DNA of 64,000 bases from an uncultured Eubacteriales bacterium (GCA_900553025.1 USBT01000001.1:13275-77274), one strand, 5' to 3'. Counted from the first letter of the stretch, positions 43,827 through 52,764 are shown. The notes: a model not told the origin generated them from the letters alone. A program made the numbers and translations.

Positions 43827-45098
43827 TCAGAAACCGTTTCGCATTTCCAGAACTTTGCCTAAGAATTTATTGACGTTGATATGAAATTCACCTGGCAACT
43901 CCACAAGATATCCGCCAAATCCTTTTTTGAAGTTTAGTATGCCATCATCTTTGGCACCTGAATGCTTTCCTTCAGTTATAAAATAGTTGTATTTTCTTAT
44001 TCCTTGCTTCAGGCCCTTGCTTTGTGCATAGTGTTGTATCAGTTGGGACCCTGACAGTCCAAAAAATTGGGCATCCGAACCTGAAAACAGATATACCATC
44101 TCATTGTTGAATGTTACAAATGTCGCACCAGAAATGTATATGCGTTTTCCCAAATGAGATATGTCATGAATCGTAGCTATATTTTTTTCACATGCATCTA
44201 TTTCAAATTTTAAAGAATTAAGTTGATTTCTATTTTTCTTGATATTTTTACCAAGTGCGATATTCTTATCAAGCTCATATTCCTTTTCAACCAGCGATTC
44301 CCTTTGAGATTCCAACATTTTGATGGATTTTTCCGGTTCTATATACGCCATAACCACCATAGCATCCTGCAATGGCATGTTCATAAGTTTTGAGCCTGGT
44401 TGTTCTTTGAAATACTCTATCATATATTGAAAATAATCTTCTGACTGAAAATTAAAGCCTCGCCTTTCAGCGGTTGATTCTAGAATGTTATAAAAAAGAT
44501 CCATATCTTTTTTATCAATTTCTTCGCACTGGACACCCAACTTCATAGCCTTTTTAACGAGATTCCTAGTCTTCGATTCATACGATTTCCAAAGGTCCTC
44601 TTCTGAATTTATATCTGAGAAGTCCTTCAAGAAATAATATCTTCCGTATCCATGCCGATACCCCTGGTAGAAGCCTTCATGCTTATATCCACACGTTTTT
44701 AAATTCGAAATACATTCATCTACAATCAATGAGTCGGGTTGTATCTGTATGCTTATAACCTTTTCCCTTTTAAAATATTCTACAAGGGCTTCCGTGAAAG
44801 ATTTCAGAAGTTCATAGTTAGAAATATCAACTAGAGGTCCATGAAAACACCTTGCAACTCGGAAGAACTTCATCGCAGGCATAACACAAAATAGTCCACC
44901 AGCAATAGGTATCTCTTCGCTATACAAAACGAGGGGGTGCACATTATAGCCCCTTGACATTGAAGTCTTAGCCATGGCCTTACTCTGAATAAAATTAGCA
45001 TCCCACATAGATTTGGGAGCTTTAAAAGTTAATGAAAAATCATTAAAAGTATCTAGGTCAACTTTTTTTAGGGAATAGCTTGAATTTTTCTTTGACAA
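43827..45098 (-). CDS. FemAB-family peptidoglycan aminoacyltransferase
   Basis: FemA/FemX/MurM-type enzymes add amino acids from aminoacyl-tRNA to the side chain of lipid-linked peptidoglycan precursors. The protein (423 residues) shows the double GNAT-like fold signatures: FIQSKAMAK, FRVARCFHGPLVD, IQIQPDSL, SYESKTRNLVKKAMKLGVQ and late AQFFGLSGSQLIQHYAQSKG. A coiled-coil insertion rich in E, K and L lies near residues 265-310, the place of the FemA helical arm. The TTG at 45098 is preferred because GAGGT lies just upstream; a GTG at 45128 overlapping the lipoprotein stop is an alternative with a poor ribosome site. Confidence 0.88.
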   Translation of the reverse strand: MSKKNSSYSLKKVDLDTFNDFSLTFKAPKSMWDANFIQSKAMAKTSMSRGYNVHPLVLYSEEIPIAGGLFCVMPAMKFFRVARCFHGPLVDISNYELLKSFTEALVEYFKREKVISIQIQPDSLIVDECISNLKTCGYKHEGFYQGYRHGYGRYYFLKDFSDINSEEDLWKSYESKTRNLVKKAMKLGVQCEEIDKKDMDLFYNILESTAERRGFNFQSEDYFQYMIEYFKEQPGSKLMNMPLQDAMVVMAYIEPEKSIKMLESQRESLVEKEYELDKNIALGKNIKKNRNQLNSLKFEIDACEKNIATIHDISHLGKRIYISGATFVTFNNEMVYLFSGSDAQFFGLSGSQLIQHYAQSKGLKQGIRKYNYFITEGKHSGAKDDGILNFKKGFGGYLVELPGEFHINVNKFLGKVLEMRNGF

Positions 45099-45124
45099 TA
45101 CAGTACCTCGTTTCTTGTTAAAAA

Positions 45125-45907
45125 TCACTTTTTAGATATCTTTGAATTTAAATATTTTGTCGCGTCTTCATAATTTAAAGCAATTGTGTCTTTGCTTGAA
45201 TATTTTGCAAACATTGGAAGGACCTCGCTTCCATCATAAGCAGGGGCAACAGACGACTGAAAAACAATCTTGTCAAAATCCTTTGAGAAATTACTGATAA
45301 TCTTTTCAGCCTCCGACACATCAATGTCTTCATCATCGAGCGTATATGTAATACTTCCCGATTCAATCTTCTCATAAAGATCTTTTTCCAGGGATACCGT
45401 TTCCCCTTTAAGACTAAATTTCCTTATATGGGTATAATAATTTCCGTCGTTGATATTCTCAACTATATAGAAAGCTGATTCCGATTTGCTGGAAAATACC
45501 AAATACTGTGTCCCCGAAGCTAATCGACTTACGATTAGAGGATAGTCTAAGCCAGGGAAAAGTTCATAACTACACTCAACCGCATCTGCTCCATTAAATT
45601 TATAAACATGAAAATTTGCAGCATAAGCATCGTTACACTCTATGAAAAAGAGCTCATCAAACCCATCCTTATCGATATCTGAGAAAGCCACTTTTTTATC
45701 TGTGTTCCAATTATAGCTTCCAATGTTATATTCAAAATCAGACAAAACATCCACAAAGCGCTCATAAGATTCTATTGCTTCTTTTGTATCCTTCTTTTCT
45801 GATTTATTATCTTTGATGTCCGCAGCACTACAGCCAGATAGAACTAGCACTAGGAATACTAGTAATAATACAATGATTCTTCTCATCTTCTTCATTCTTC
45901 CTAACAT
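45125..45907 (-). CDS. Lipoprotein with calcium-binding-like DxDxDG motif, unknown function
   Basis: The 260-residue protein begins with a lipoprotein signal peptide ending LVLSGC and a charged linker. One motif, SDIDKDGFDELFFIE, resembles the calcium loop of FG-GAP or EF-hand-like repeats, often followed by hydrophobic FxxE sequences as here. The rest has no recognised domain. The start at 45907 follows AAGGAGCGAC; 28 further in-frame codons upstream lack a ribosome site. It is directly upstream of the FemAB-like gene and overlaps its alternative start, so the two are cotranscribed. A role in the cell envelope is inferred. Confidence 0.75.
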   Translation of the reverse strand: MLGRMKKMRRIIVLLLVFLVLVLSGCSAADIKDNKSEKKDTKEAIESYERFVDVLSDFEYNIGSYNWNTDKKVAFSDIDKDGFDELFFIECNDAYAANFHVYKFNGADAVECSYELFPGLDYPLIVSRLASGTQYLVFSSKSESAFYIVENINDGNYYTHIRKFSLKGETVSLEKDLYEKIESGSITYTLDDEDIDVSEAEKIISNFSKDFDKIVFQSSVAPAYDGSEVLPMFAKYSSKDTIALNYEDATKYLNSKISKK

Positions 45908-45991
45908 GTCGCTCCTTAATGTTTTGATATAAAGCTTTTTAACTGTTATATACAACACGTATTGTTTGAAATTTACCAGCCACATCTTCAC

Positions 45992-46325
45992 AGTTTGAAA
46001 TCACTCTGAAGAGATGTAATATATTATATCTTTTTTGCACACTTTTTGAATCGTGAGTTTTAAGATATAATTTCTAAATATATAGATTGTCTGCTTAATT
46101 ATAGCACATAATGTATATTTCTTTCAATTATATGTTTTACTACGTTAAACTAAAAGAAAAGCGGTCCCAGACAGCCAAAATTTATTTATCTATGCTTTTT
46201 AGTTGTATTTCCAAGTATATTTTTATACATGTCAATTAGTACCCTCAACTATTTTTCCCTGATATCCTTTTATTCCATAATTATATGCCTTTCGTATATA
46301 TGAATATCACCACTTCTCTATCTTT
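45992..46325. other. AT-rich intergenic region, nothing recognised
   Basis: This 334-base stretch between the lipoprotein gene region and the XRE regulator is AT-rich and shows no long open frame, RNA-like structure or repeat that I could support. Confidence 0.4.
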
Positions 46326-46835
46326 CTATTTTTTTCTTCTCGTGACAAAAATCCCCACAATCAATGCGATTAATGCAATAGGGAAAATTCTAATGAAAAT
46401 CCATTCAAAGCCATGGATCAACACGCCCGCCGCAGCTAGTTCAGGATTTTTATAATCCCAATTTAAATACGATCCATCAATCCCCAGAACAACAAAGAAA
46501 ATAAGGATTAATCCAACGCACAATGCTATCATGAGACCATCAAAAAATTTTCTAGTCGCTCCCTTCTTTTGTGCTAATTGAATATTTACCACCTCTAATT
46601 TTTGAGAAATTGCTTCTAATTCGTCCGCCTTTGGCAATTCAATGTTTTCACCTAATAATTCGCTAACGGGTATCTCTAATATTTCTGATAGAGAAATCAG
46701 CATTTCTGAATCGGGAACGGACAACCCTCTTTCCCACTTTGATACAGTTTGTCTTACAACATTGAGTTTAATAGCAAGCTCATCCTGCGAAAGTCCCTTT
46801 GATTTTCTGCCTATTTTAATGTTTTCATTTAACAT
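46326..46835 (-). CDS. XRE-family regulator with C-terminal membrane helices
   Basis: Residues 1-60 are a Cro/C1-type helix-turn-helix (IGRKSKGLSQDELAIKLNVVRQTVSKWERGLSVPDSEML). A linker of about 35 residues leads to two hydrophobic helices near residues 97-117 and 138-163, ending TRRKK. Such membrane-bound XRE proteins are common in Firmicutes and are thought to sense membrane or envelope signals. The ATG at 46835 follows GGAGGTTTTCGAT; 20 upstream in-frame codons lack a ribosome site. No obvious target gene adjoins it. Confidence 0.85.
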   Translation of the reverse strand: MLNENIKIGRKSKGLSQDELAIKLNVVRQTVSKWERGLSVPDSEMLISLSEILEIPVSELLGENIELPKADELEAISQKLEVVNIQLAQKKGATRKFFDGLMIALCVGLILIFFVVLGIDGSYLNWDYKNPELAAAGVLIHGFEWIFIRIFPIALIALIVGIFVTRRKK

Positions 46836-46941
46836 ATCGAAAACCTCCCTCCACAGAAAATATAACGCCAAATATCCTGTTGCGACAAGCAACATATATT
46901 AACATTAGCACAAATATAAATTCATCCGCTACAAACGTGTC

Positions 46942-47463
46942 CTATTTCTTCTTTGCCAGGCTGTTGGTGTTTTCGCTTCCGTAAAAAACAACAAATTTCC
47001 ACCACAAAAACTCCCCTATGAAGTTCAAGAGCATCGTCACAGCTTTTATTACGAAGTCATTGATTCCTGCCAAGCTCGCCATCTGTCCAAAGTATGCAGT
47101 GATTGGAATGAAAAACACATAGAACAATGCCACCTTTAACATTGCGATTGGCACGTTGTTTGCCGATTTAAAGGTGTACCTCCTGTTGAGGGTGAAGTTC
47201 CAAAGAACGCTCAAAGCTACCGAGAGTCCGTGTGCCCAACCATAAGGAAGACTGGTTAAGTCTAATACAACAAAAGACCCTGCTTCCACCAACCCGGCGC
47301 TGAGTGACAAAAGCGTAAACATCACAGATTGTCGTAAAGTTTCGTTTCTGCCCTTCTTTGGTTGAACCACATTGTTGGGCTGCTCCACCTTCTTGGGTTG
47401 ATCCACATTCTTTGGTCGATCCACCTTCTTTGACTGATTCACTTTTCCATTTTCTTCTTTCAT
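46942..47463 (-). CDS. GtrA-like membrane protein with repetitive N-terminus
   Basis: The last 130 residues are a GtrA/DPMS-flippase-like domain with four helices (LRQSVMFTLLSLSAGLVEAG, WNFTLNRRYTFKS, FLWWKFVVFYG). The family is thought to move polyprenyl-linked sugars across the membrane. Residues 7-37 form an unusual run of about five copies of a KKVDQP-like hexapeptide, not part of the family. The ATG at 47463 follows GGAG; a TTG at 47478 overlaps that site and is rejected. It lies just after the tandem repeats that follow the FGGY kinase gene. Confidence 0.82.
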   Translation of the reverse strand: MKEENGKVNQSKKVDRPKNVDQPKKVEQPNNVVQPKKGRNETLRQSVMFTLLSLSAGLVEAGSFVVLDLTSLPYGWAHGLSVALSVLWNFTLNRRYTFKSANNVPIAMLKVALFYVFFIPITAYFGQMASLAGINDFVIKAVTMLLNFIGEFLWWKFVVFYGSENTNSLAKKK

Positions 47464-47484
47464 AATATAATTCTCCAATTTTTA

Positions 47485-47631
47485 CAGCTTGTTCATTTTC
47501 GCAAAGATACTCTTGTTCTTAAAGCTTGTTATTCTCGCAAAGTCATCCTAATTCTTAAAGCTTGTTTACTCTCTCAAAGTCATCCCCATTCTTAAAGCTT
47601 GTTCATTTTCGCAAAGTTATCCTTGTTTGCC
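47485..47631. repeat. Four tandem copies of a 36-38-base unit derived from a gene 3' end
   Basis: Copies lie at 47485-47520, 47521-47556, 47557-47593 and 47594-47631. The last contains the final codons and stop of the FGGY kinase gene; the other three follow it. On the minus strand copies 1 and 4 both spell FAKMNKL-stop, and copy 3 spells FERVNKL-stop. They are contiguous, with no spacers, so this is tandem duplication of a gene tail. Confidence 0.85.
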
Positions 47632-49169
47632 TTATATAATTCCTTAAAGACTGCATAGCTCTTGTCGTACACGGCTTTGTTCTCAGGATTTGGCGTAAAA
47701 GTCTGGTTAATCTCTATTTTGTCTATCAAGTCTTCCCAAGAGATATGGGGATTTGCTCCCTTATAGGCGATAATAGCCGCTCCAACCGCTCCGACATTTT
47801 GAGGATCTTTTACCGTGACAATTGTTTTGCCTGTTATATCTGCTAGAATTTGACTCGTAGTTTTTGAGTGAGCACCACCCCCGACGAAGCGCACGACCTC
47901 CGAGGTTTTGAGTTTTTTGTCCTGCACCTCAAAGAACCATCTCAGATGATAACAAACCCCCTCGATAACAGCGCGAAGCATCTCTGTTTTTCCCGTATCT
48001 AGCGAGATGTTGAAAAACATTCCTCTCGCGTTTGAATCCTCAAACGGGCATCGATTCCCGTGAAGCCAAGGCGTGAAAATTACTCCGTCAGATCCCGGTT
48101 TTGCTCTAAGCATGACATCAGACAAATATTCATAAAGGGACGTGTAGAGGGCCTCGGTCTCTGTTATAGATTTTTTCTCGATGTAGGCGTTTATTTCATC
48201 TACAACCATGTGGTCCTTGACCCACTCAAGACACTTTCCGGCAGTTTCCAGTTCAGCAAAATAGTTGTATTTCCCCTCAAAAGCTCCGACTACCGAAGCG
48301 ACCATTGCGTTTGTGTCGATTAGAGTTTTTGTTGTCACAGTAGATACCCAGCCTGATGTTCCCATATATACGTGGGTGTCTCCCGGCATAATAGCTCCTG
48401 CTCCAACTCCAATTAGTGAAGCATCGCCTCCCCCGGCATAAACAGGAATCCCTTCTTTAAGACCTAGCTCATCGGCTGACTCTTTTGTTAAGTACCCCGC
48501 AACGTCCTCGGAGGAAATAATCTTTGGCATATGCTTTGGATCTACCCCGAGCATCTTCATTACGCTCTTGCTGAAGACCTTTTCTTTCGATCTCATCTCA
48601 TAGATTAAGGTTGCAAAGGCGCTATCTTCACTCATGATAAACTCTTTTGTCATCCTGGCGATTATGGCTTCCTTAACGTCGAGCCATTTATGGACTTTCG
48701 CAAATATTTCTGGCTCATTTTCTTTAACCCAAAGGTATTTCCAAACTGGATCCTTAACCGAGCCTGACACCGCCCCTGTGTGATAGAGGCTTCTTAGGAG
48801 TTTATTCACATTGATACCCGAGACCTTGAGCCCTTTTTCAAGAACTTTCTTCTTGATTTCTCCTGCCCTCTGATCCATATAGCTCATGGAAGGTCTTAGA
48901 TGTCTGCCATCCTTATCAACCAGTACGAGGCTCTGCATCTGTGAGCAGAAGCTTATCGCATCGACCTTTGTGTCCTCACCTATGATTTCTCTTGTTGAAT
49001 TAATTATGGCGCTCCACCACTGGTCCGGGTCTTGTTCTGCGGAACCGTCATGACTGATTTTTATGTCGTATCCGTCAAAGGCTGAGGCTATTAAATTTAT
49101 TCTGTCTGTTGCCTTGAAAAGACAGGTTTTCACCCCAGTGGTTCCAATGTCATAACTGATAATATTCAC
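47592..49169 (-). CDS. FGGY-family carbohydrate kinase
   Basis: The 525-residue protein phosphorylates a sugar or polyol. It has the N-terminal ATPase motif SYDIGTTGVKTCLF, SYMDQRAGEIKKKV with the catalytic Asp, the GGGDASLIGVGAGAI phosphate-binding segment and the C-terminal FVGGGAHSKTTSQILADITGKTI family signature. The start is GTG at 49169 with GGAGG eight bases upstream; a TTG at 49196 is less likely. Xylulose, ribulose and related sugars are possible substrates but cannot be fixed. A class II aldolase and an aminotransferase lie 1-3 kb away across a TetR gene and may share a pathway. Four tandem repeats follow its stop codon. Confidence 0.9.
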   Translation of the reverse strand: MNIISYDIGTTGVKTCLFKATDRINLIASAFDGYDIKISHDGSAEQDPDQWWSAIINSTREIIGEDTKVDAISFCSQMQSLVLVDKDGRHLRPSMSYMDQRAGEIKKKVLEKGLKVSGINVNKLLRSLYHTGAVSGSVKDPVWKYLWVKENEPEIFAKVHKWLDVKEAIIARMTKEFIMSEDSAFATLIYEMRSKEKVFSKSVMKMLGVDPKHMPKIISSEDVAGYLTKESADELGLKEGIPVYAGGGDASLIGVGAGAIMPGDTHVYMGTSGWVSTVTTKTLIDTNAMVASVVGAFEGKYNYFAELETAGKCLEWVKDHMVVDEINAYIEKKSITETEALYTSLYEYLSDVMLRAKPGSDGVIFTPWLHGNRCPFEDSNARGMFFNISLDTGKTEMLRAVIEGVCYHLRWFFEVQDKKLKTSEVVRFVGGGAHSKTTSQILADITGKTIVTVKDPQNVGAVGAAIIAYKGANPHISWEDLIDKIEINQTFTPNPENKAVYDKSYAVFKELYKANKDNFAKMNKL

Positions 49170-49211
49170 CTTTTCTCCCTCCTTTTTGAGCTTCAAGTTT
49201 AGATATTAATA

Positions 49212-49267
49212 TAATAGGCTCTACGGTTCTATATTTTTAATACTATTCTAATAGGCTCTACGGTTCT
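49212..49267. repeat. Two perfect 19-base direct repeats upstream of the kinase gene
   Basis: TAATAGGCTCTACGGTTCT occurs at 49212-49230 and again at 49249-49267, 37 bases apart, between the TetR stop and the kinase start. They could be regulator sites for the kinase promoter or a decayed tandem duplication; the 37-base period resembles that of the repeats after the kinase gene. Confidence 0.7.
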
Positions 49268-49299
49268 TCATTCAGATCTTACTTGAGCTTCTTTATAGC

Positions 49300-49959
49300 T
49301 TATTTAGTATATTTCGTCACTTCTGAACTTAGAGCGTTTCGCAAAATAGACATGGTTTCCTGAATTATCTTCTTATCGTCTATATCTTCGCCAACAAAAA
49401 GTCTTTTTCTAAGCTGATAATATGGCATTGCGTAGGAGAATTGCAGCGACATGAATATATTGTCTAGGATAAACGCGACAACAGCCGGATCCACATCTGC
49501 TCTTATCTCCCCCCTATCCTGAGCTTTCTTAATAATCGTCTTATATTCGCTACCTGCTACCTTCTCCAATGTTGATACCACTGTTTCGACTAGGGATGAC
49601 TGGCCGATTGATGTCATCTCATAATAGAGTCTAACTAACGCCTTATCTGTCTTTGAGTACTCATCTATTAAAGATAATATCATTCCAACTGTTTCAAAAA
49701 ATCCTTTTCCCATAGATAATACGCTATGTATCTGGCTCTCCAGCTCAGCCTCGGCTAGTTTAACTATGTATAGAAACAAATCTGTTTTGTTTTCAAAATA
49801 CTTGAACAAGGAGCCTACGGAAATATTAGCGTTTCTCGCGATTTTGTTAGTATTGGCATTTTCGAATCCCTTCTCGGAGAATTCCAAAATTGCTGCTTCG
49901 ATTATCCGTTTTTGCTTATCTATATTTTGTTTTTCAAAAAGTTCTGTGCAACACTTCAT
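49300..49959 (-). CDS. TetR-family transcriptional regulator
   Basis: The 219-residue protein has an N-terminal TetR helix-turn-helix (RIIEAAILEFSEKGFENANTNKIARNANISVGSLFKYFENKTDLFLYIV) and an all-helical ligand-binding C-terminal domain. It is transcribed away from the class III aminotransferase gene. A perfect palindrome of operator type lies in the divergent region. It probably represses the aminotransferase-aldolase genes and possibly the kinase gene downstream of it, responding to a pathway metabolite; the effector is unknown. Confidence 0.9.
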   Translation of the reverse strand: MKCCTELFEKQNIDKQKRIIEAAILEFSEKGFENANTNKIARNANISVGSLFKYFENKTDLFLYIVKLAEAELESQIHSVLSMGKGFFETVGMILSLIDEYSKTDKALVRLYYEMTSIGQSSLVETVVSTLEKVAGSEYKTIIKKAQDRGEIRADVDPAVVAFILDNIFMSLQFSYAMPYYQLRKRLFVGEDIDDKKIIQETMSILRNALSSEVTKYTK

Positions 49960-50077
49960 TTTCTCTTCCGCGTTTAATTCCTTGCTATATCTAACTTACT
50001 TCCTTGATATATCTAAAATGATTATTTTTGATGTTTCATTATTTTCAAAATGGTGTTACAATGATTATAACGCAAAA

Positions 50078-50091
50078 TGAGTCGCGACTCA
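50078..50091. promoter_or_regulatory. Palindromic operator, likely TetR binding site
   Basis: TGAGTCGCGACTCA is a perfect 14-base palindrome just downstream of a plausible plus-strand promoter (TTTCAA, 17 bases, TATAAC). Its site and form fit binding by the adjacent TetR protein. Confidence 0.7.
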
Positions 50092-50161
50092 CCATATATT
50101 TAATAAATTTTTTAGGAAATTTTCAAGATAATATTTTAATAGGATATTTTTGGAGGATATT

Positions 50162-51631
50162 ATGATTAACAGACAGGGCGTTAAGGAAATTGTAAACAAG
50201 CTGGATAATTTAATTGCGGGCCCCATGTATTCAATCGATCCTGAGGCTTTAAGGAAATATGAGGAAGAATATTACGGGAAGAAATGCACCAAAAGTAAGG
50301 AAATGATAGATGTTGCAAAGACAAGAATTCCTGGAGGAGTCCAACACAATTTAGCCTTTAACTATCCTTTCCCACTAGTGTTTACTAAGGCAAACGGCAA
50401 CATACTTGAGGATATTGACGGAAATAAGTATTTTGATTTCCTTCAGGCAGGCGGGCCAACTGTTTTGGGCTCAAACCCTAAGGAAGTTCGAGATAAGGTG
50501 GTAGAGTTTTTAAGCGACTCAAATCCTTCGACGGGATTATTCCACGAATATGAGTATAAACTGGCTAATTTCATCTGTGAAAACGTGCCTTCTGTTGATA
50601 TGTTTCGCATGTTCGGCTCGGGCACAGAGGCGTGTATGGGGGCAATCCGAATTGCAAGGCTTGCAACAAAACACAAGCACGTGCTCAAAATGGGTGGCGC
50701 ATATCACGGATGGTCGGATCAGCTTGCATACGGCATAAGAATTCCAGGAAGCAAATTCACTCAGGCCCATGGTGTACCAAGGAAGATGTTTAAGTATATC
50801 GATGAGTTTTTCCCTGGGGATTTAAATAGCCTAGAATCAAAGCTAAGAGCGAAAAAAATAAAAGGTGGAACGGCAGCAGTTATGATTGAGCCTGTTGGCC
50901 CTGAAAGCGGCACTAGACCGCTCTCTGACGAGTTTTTAAGAGGAGCCCGAAGCCTTTGTGACCAATATGGTGCTCTCCTCATATTCGACGAAGTTGTAAC
51001 AGGGTTTAGAATTAGCGTTGGAGGAGCACAGGGGTATTTTGGCATTAACCCAGATTTAACTATCTTTGGTAAAGCAATTGCTGGCGGATATCCTGGAGCT
51101 GGTGGAATTGGCGGAAAGCAGGACTACATGAGGTATCTGACTGCAGGACTTGAAGCTGGCGTGAAAAAGGCTCTAGTAGGCGGAACACTGGCAGCAACTC
51201 CGGTTTCCTGTATCGCAGGCTATTATGCCCTAAAGCAAATCAAAGAAACTGGTGCATGTGAAAAGGCTAATGAAGCCGGCGATTACCTAACTGATGGCTT
51301 GAATAAGTTGATTGATAAGTACGCCCTTCCTTTCGTGGCATTCAACCAGGGGTCCATCTGCCATTTGGAAACAGTTGGAACCATGCACTTCGCAATTAAC
51401 TGGTCGAAGCCATGGACTATTCCTGATGTTTTAAAGGAAACTACCAAGAGAAAGAAGGAAATGGAACACATGGGCGCGGCATATATGGCAGAGGGGCTTG
51501 TAACTCTGGCAGGCAGTCGTCTATACACAAGTGCGGCTTACACTAAGGAAGATCTTGACTCGGCTTTGGAGAGCTTTGATAAGGTCTTCTCACACGTTGT
51601 GCCAGTAGAAAATTTAAGTGGAACAAAATAA
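50162..51631 (+). CDS. Class III aminotransferase (glutamate-1-semialdehyde-aminomutase-like)
   Basis: The 489-residue PLP enzyme has the class III pattern: GNILEDIDGNKYFDF, MFGSGTEACMGAIRIAR, GGAYHGWSD, LIFDEVVTGFR with the cofactor Asp, and TIFGKAIAGGYPGAGGIGG with the PLP lysine. It most resembles glutamate-1-semialdehyde aminomutase-type aminotransferases, but no haem genes are nearby and an N-terminal extension of about 60 residues precedes the core. The ATG at 50162 follows GGAGGATATT. It forms an operon with the class II aldolase and lies under the TetR operator. The substrate is unknown; the reaction may make or remove an amino group on a sugar-derived aldehyde. Confidence 0.88.
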   Translation: MINRQGVKEIVNKLDNLIAGPMYSIDPEALRKYEEEYYGKKCTKSKEMIDVAKTRIPGGVQHNLAFNYPFPLVFTKANGNILEDIDGNKYFDFLQAGGPTVLGSNPKEVRDKVVEFLSDSNPSTGLFHEYEYKLANFICENVPSVDMFRMFGSGTEACMGAIRIARLATKHKHVLKMGGAYHGWSDQLAYGIRIPGSKFTQAHGVPRKMFKYIDEFFPGDLNSLESKLRAKKIKGGTAAVMIEPVGPESGTRPLSDEFLRGARSLCDQYGALLIFDEVVTGFRISVGGAQGYFGINPDLTIFGKAIAGGYPGAGGIGGKQDYMRYLTAGLEAGVKKALVGGTLAATPVSCIAGYYALKQIKETGACEKANEAGDYLTDGLNKLIDKYALPFVAFNQGSICHLETVGTMHFAINWSKPWTIPDVLKETTKRKKEMEHMGAAYMAEGLVTLAGSRLYTSAAYTKEDLDSALESFDKVFSHVVPVENLSGTK

Positions 51632-51664
51632 CGGTTCGTAAGTGGTAGCATTGCAGTGTGTAAT

Positions 51665-51691
51665 ATAACATTTTCCATATGATAATGTTAT
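51665..51691. other. Hairpin between aminotransferase and aldolase genes
   Basis: ATAACATT and AATGTTAT form an eight-base stem with an 11-base loop. No T run follows, so it is more likely an mRNA processing or attenuating structure than a full terminator. Confidence 0.4.
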
Positions 51692-51750
51692 TATGTAGTT
51701 CGACGTTTCGCAAATGAGAATATTACAAAATAATTCTAGGAGGTCTAAGC

Positions 51751-52725
51751 ATGAATATACCTCAATTAGCAAGGGAAGCCATGAGTAAGGGTCTGCTTTT
51801 CAGAACCTGGGGCAATTTGAGCAAAAGAGATGAGGGCGATAAAAACAGTTTTCTCATAACTCCATCTGGGATGGGGTATGAGGATATGGAAGAAAAAGAT
51901 TTGGTAAAGGTATTTGAGGACGGTTCCCATGAAGGAAACATCAAGCCTTCTTCCGAATCTCCAATGCACCTAGCCCTTTATCGCCGCTTTCCTGATATTA
52001 ATGTGATTATTCACACTCACCAGCCCTACGGCTCAGGAATATCTCTTCTAAGAAGAGATATTCCTCTTACGAAGTCAGAGGCTGAAAAGCTAGGCTCAAA
52101 TTCTATTAAAATAAGTGGTTACGCTCTTCCTGGAACAAAAAAGCTGCACAATAACGTTGATCACGTGGCTTCATTGTCTGGATGCAAAGCTATTTTGCTT
52201 GAAATGCACGGAGTCATAATAATGGGTGAAGACGAAGAATCAGCTTTAGAAAATGCTTTGTTGGTTGAAGGGGCTTGCAAAAAATATTTTGAGGAAATAG
52301 ATGCTCATGCCATCAAATTTAATAAAGATGTCTCGGAGATTTCGAGAAATGATGACGTAGCAGCTAAGCCTCGTCAAATTTTCGATAAAAGACCTGATGT
52401 AAATTCTATAATCCGTATGACAAGTCAGGATGTTAATAAGCATACCGTTATGAAACCATACCTGGATGATTTTGCTCAAATCGTGGGGATTCGTTCTGAC
52501 AGCTCGTGTAAATACAATGTCGTATTTGGGGACGGCGAAGTATTTTGTTTGGGGAAGGACCTTGAGGATGCCACCGCGGTGCAGCATATTTTTGAAAAAA
52601 ACGTATTAGCTCAAGCTGTAGCCAAGGTTTCCAGGCACAAACCTATAAACGTCCTTGAGGCTATATTGATGAACCAGGTGTACAAGCGAAAGTATTCAAA
52701 GCTTAAGGATATGAAAAAGGATTAA
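51751..52725 (+). CDS. Class II aldolase/adducin-family protein, two-part
   Basis: The first 190 residues follow the class II aldolase/adducin fold: RTWGNLSKRD, TPSGMGYEDM, SSESPMHLALYRRFPD with the catalytic Glu, the metal-binding IIHTHQPYG and the third histidine in LLEMHGVIIMG. Enzymes of this type cleave phosphorylated sugars such as fuculose or rhamnulose 1-phosphate, or epimerise ribulose 5-phosphate. The last 130 residues are an extra part without metal ligands that looks like a degenerate or accessory domain. AGGAGG precedes the ATG. It lies 119 bases after the aminotransferase gene. Confidence 0.85.
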   Translation: MNIPQLAREAMSKGLLFRTWGNLSKRDEGDKNSFLITPSGMGYEDMEEKDLVKVFEDGSHEGNIKPSSESPMHLALYRRFPDINVIIHTHQPYGSGISLLRRDIPLTKSEAEKLGSNSIKISGYALPGTKKLHNNVDHVASLSGCKAILLEMHGVIIMGEDEESALENALLVEGACKKYFEEIDAHAIKFNKDVSEISRNDDVAAKPRQIFDKRPDVNSIIRMTSQDVNKHTVMKPYLDDFAQIVGIRSDSSCKYNVVFGDGEVFCLGKDLEDATAVQHIFEKNVLAQAVAKVSRHKPINVLEAILMNQVYKRKYSKLKDMKKD

Positions 52726-52764
52726 AATCTGGAGTTTTCAGGAAATCGACTAATATTTCTTTTC

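Noticed and set aside
44520..45130. GTG start at 45128 for the FemAB-like gene
   Set aside because: It overlaps the lipoprotein stop but has no good ribosome site, whereas the TTG at 45098 has GAGGT at proper spacing; kept only as an alternative.
47485..47631. CRISPR-like array (36-38-base repeats)
   Set aside because: Copies are contiguous without spacers and contain the end of a coding gene; no cas genes are near.
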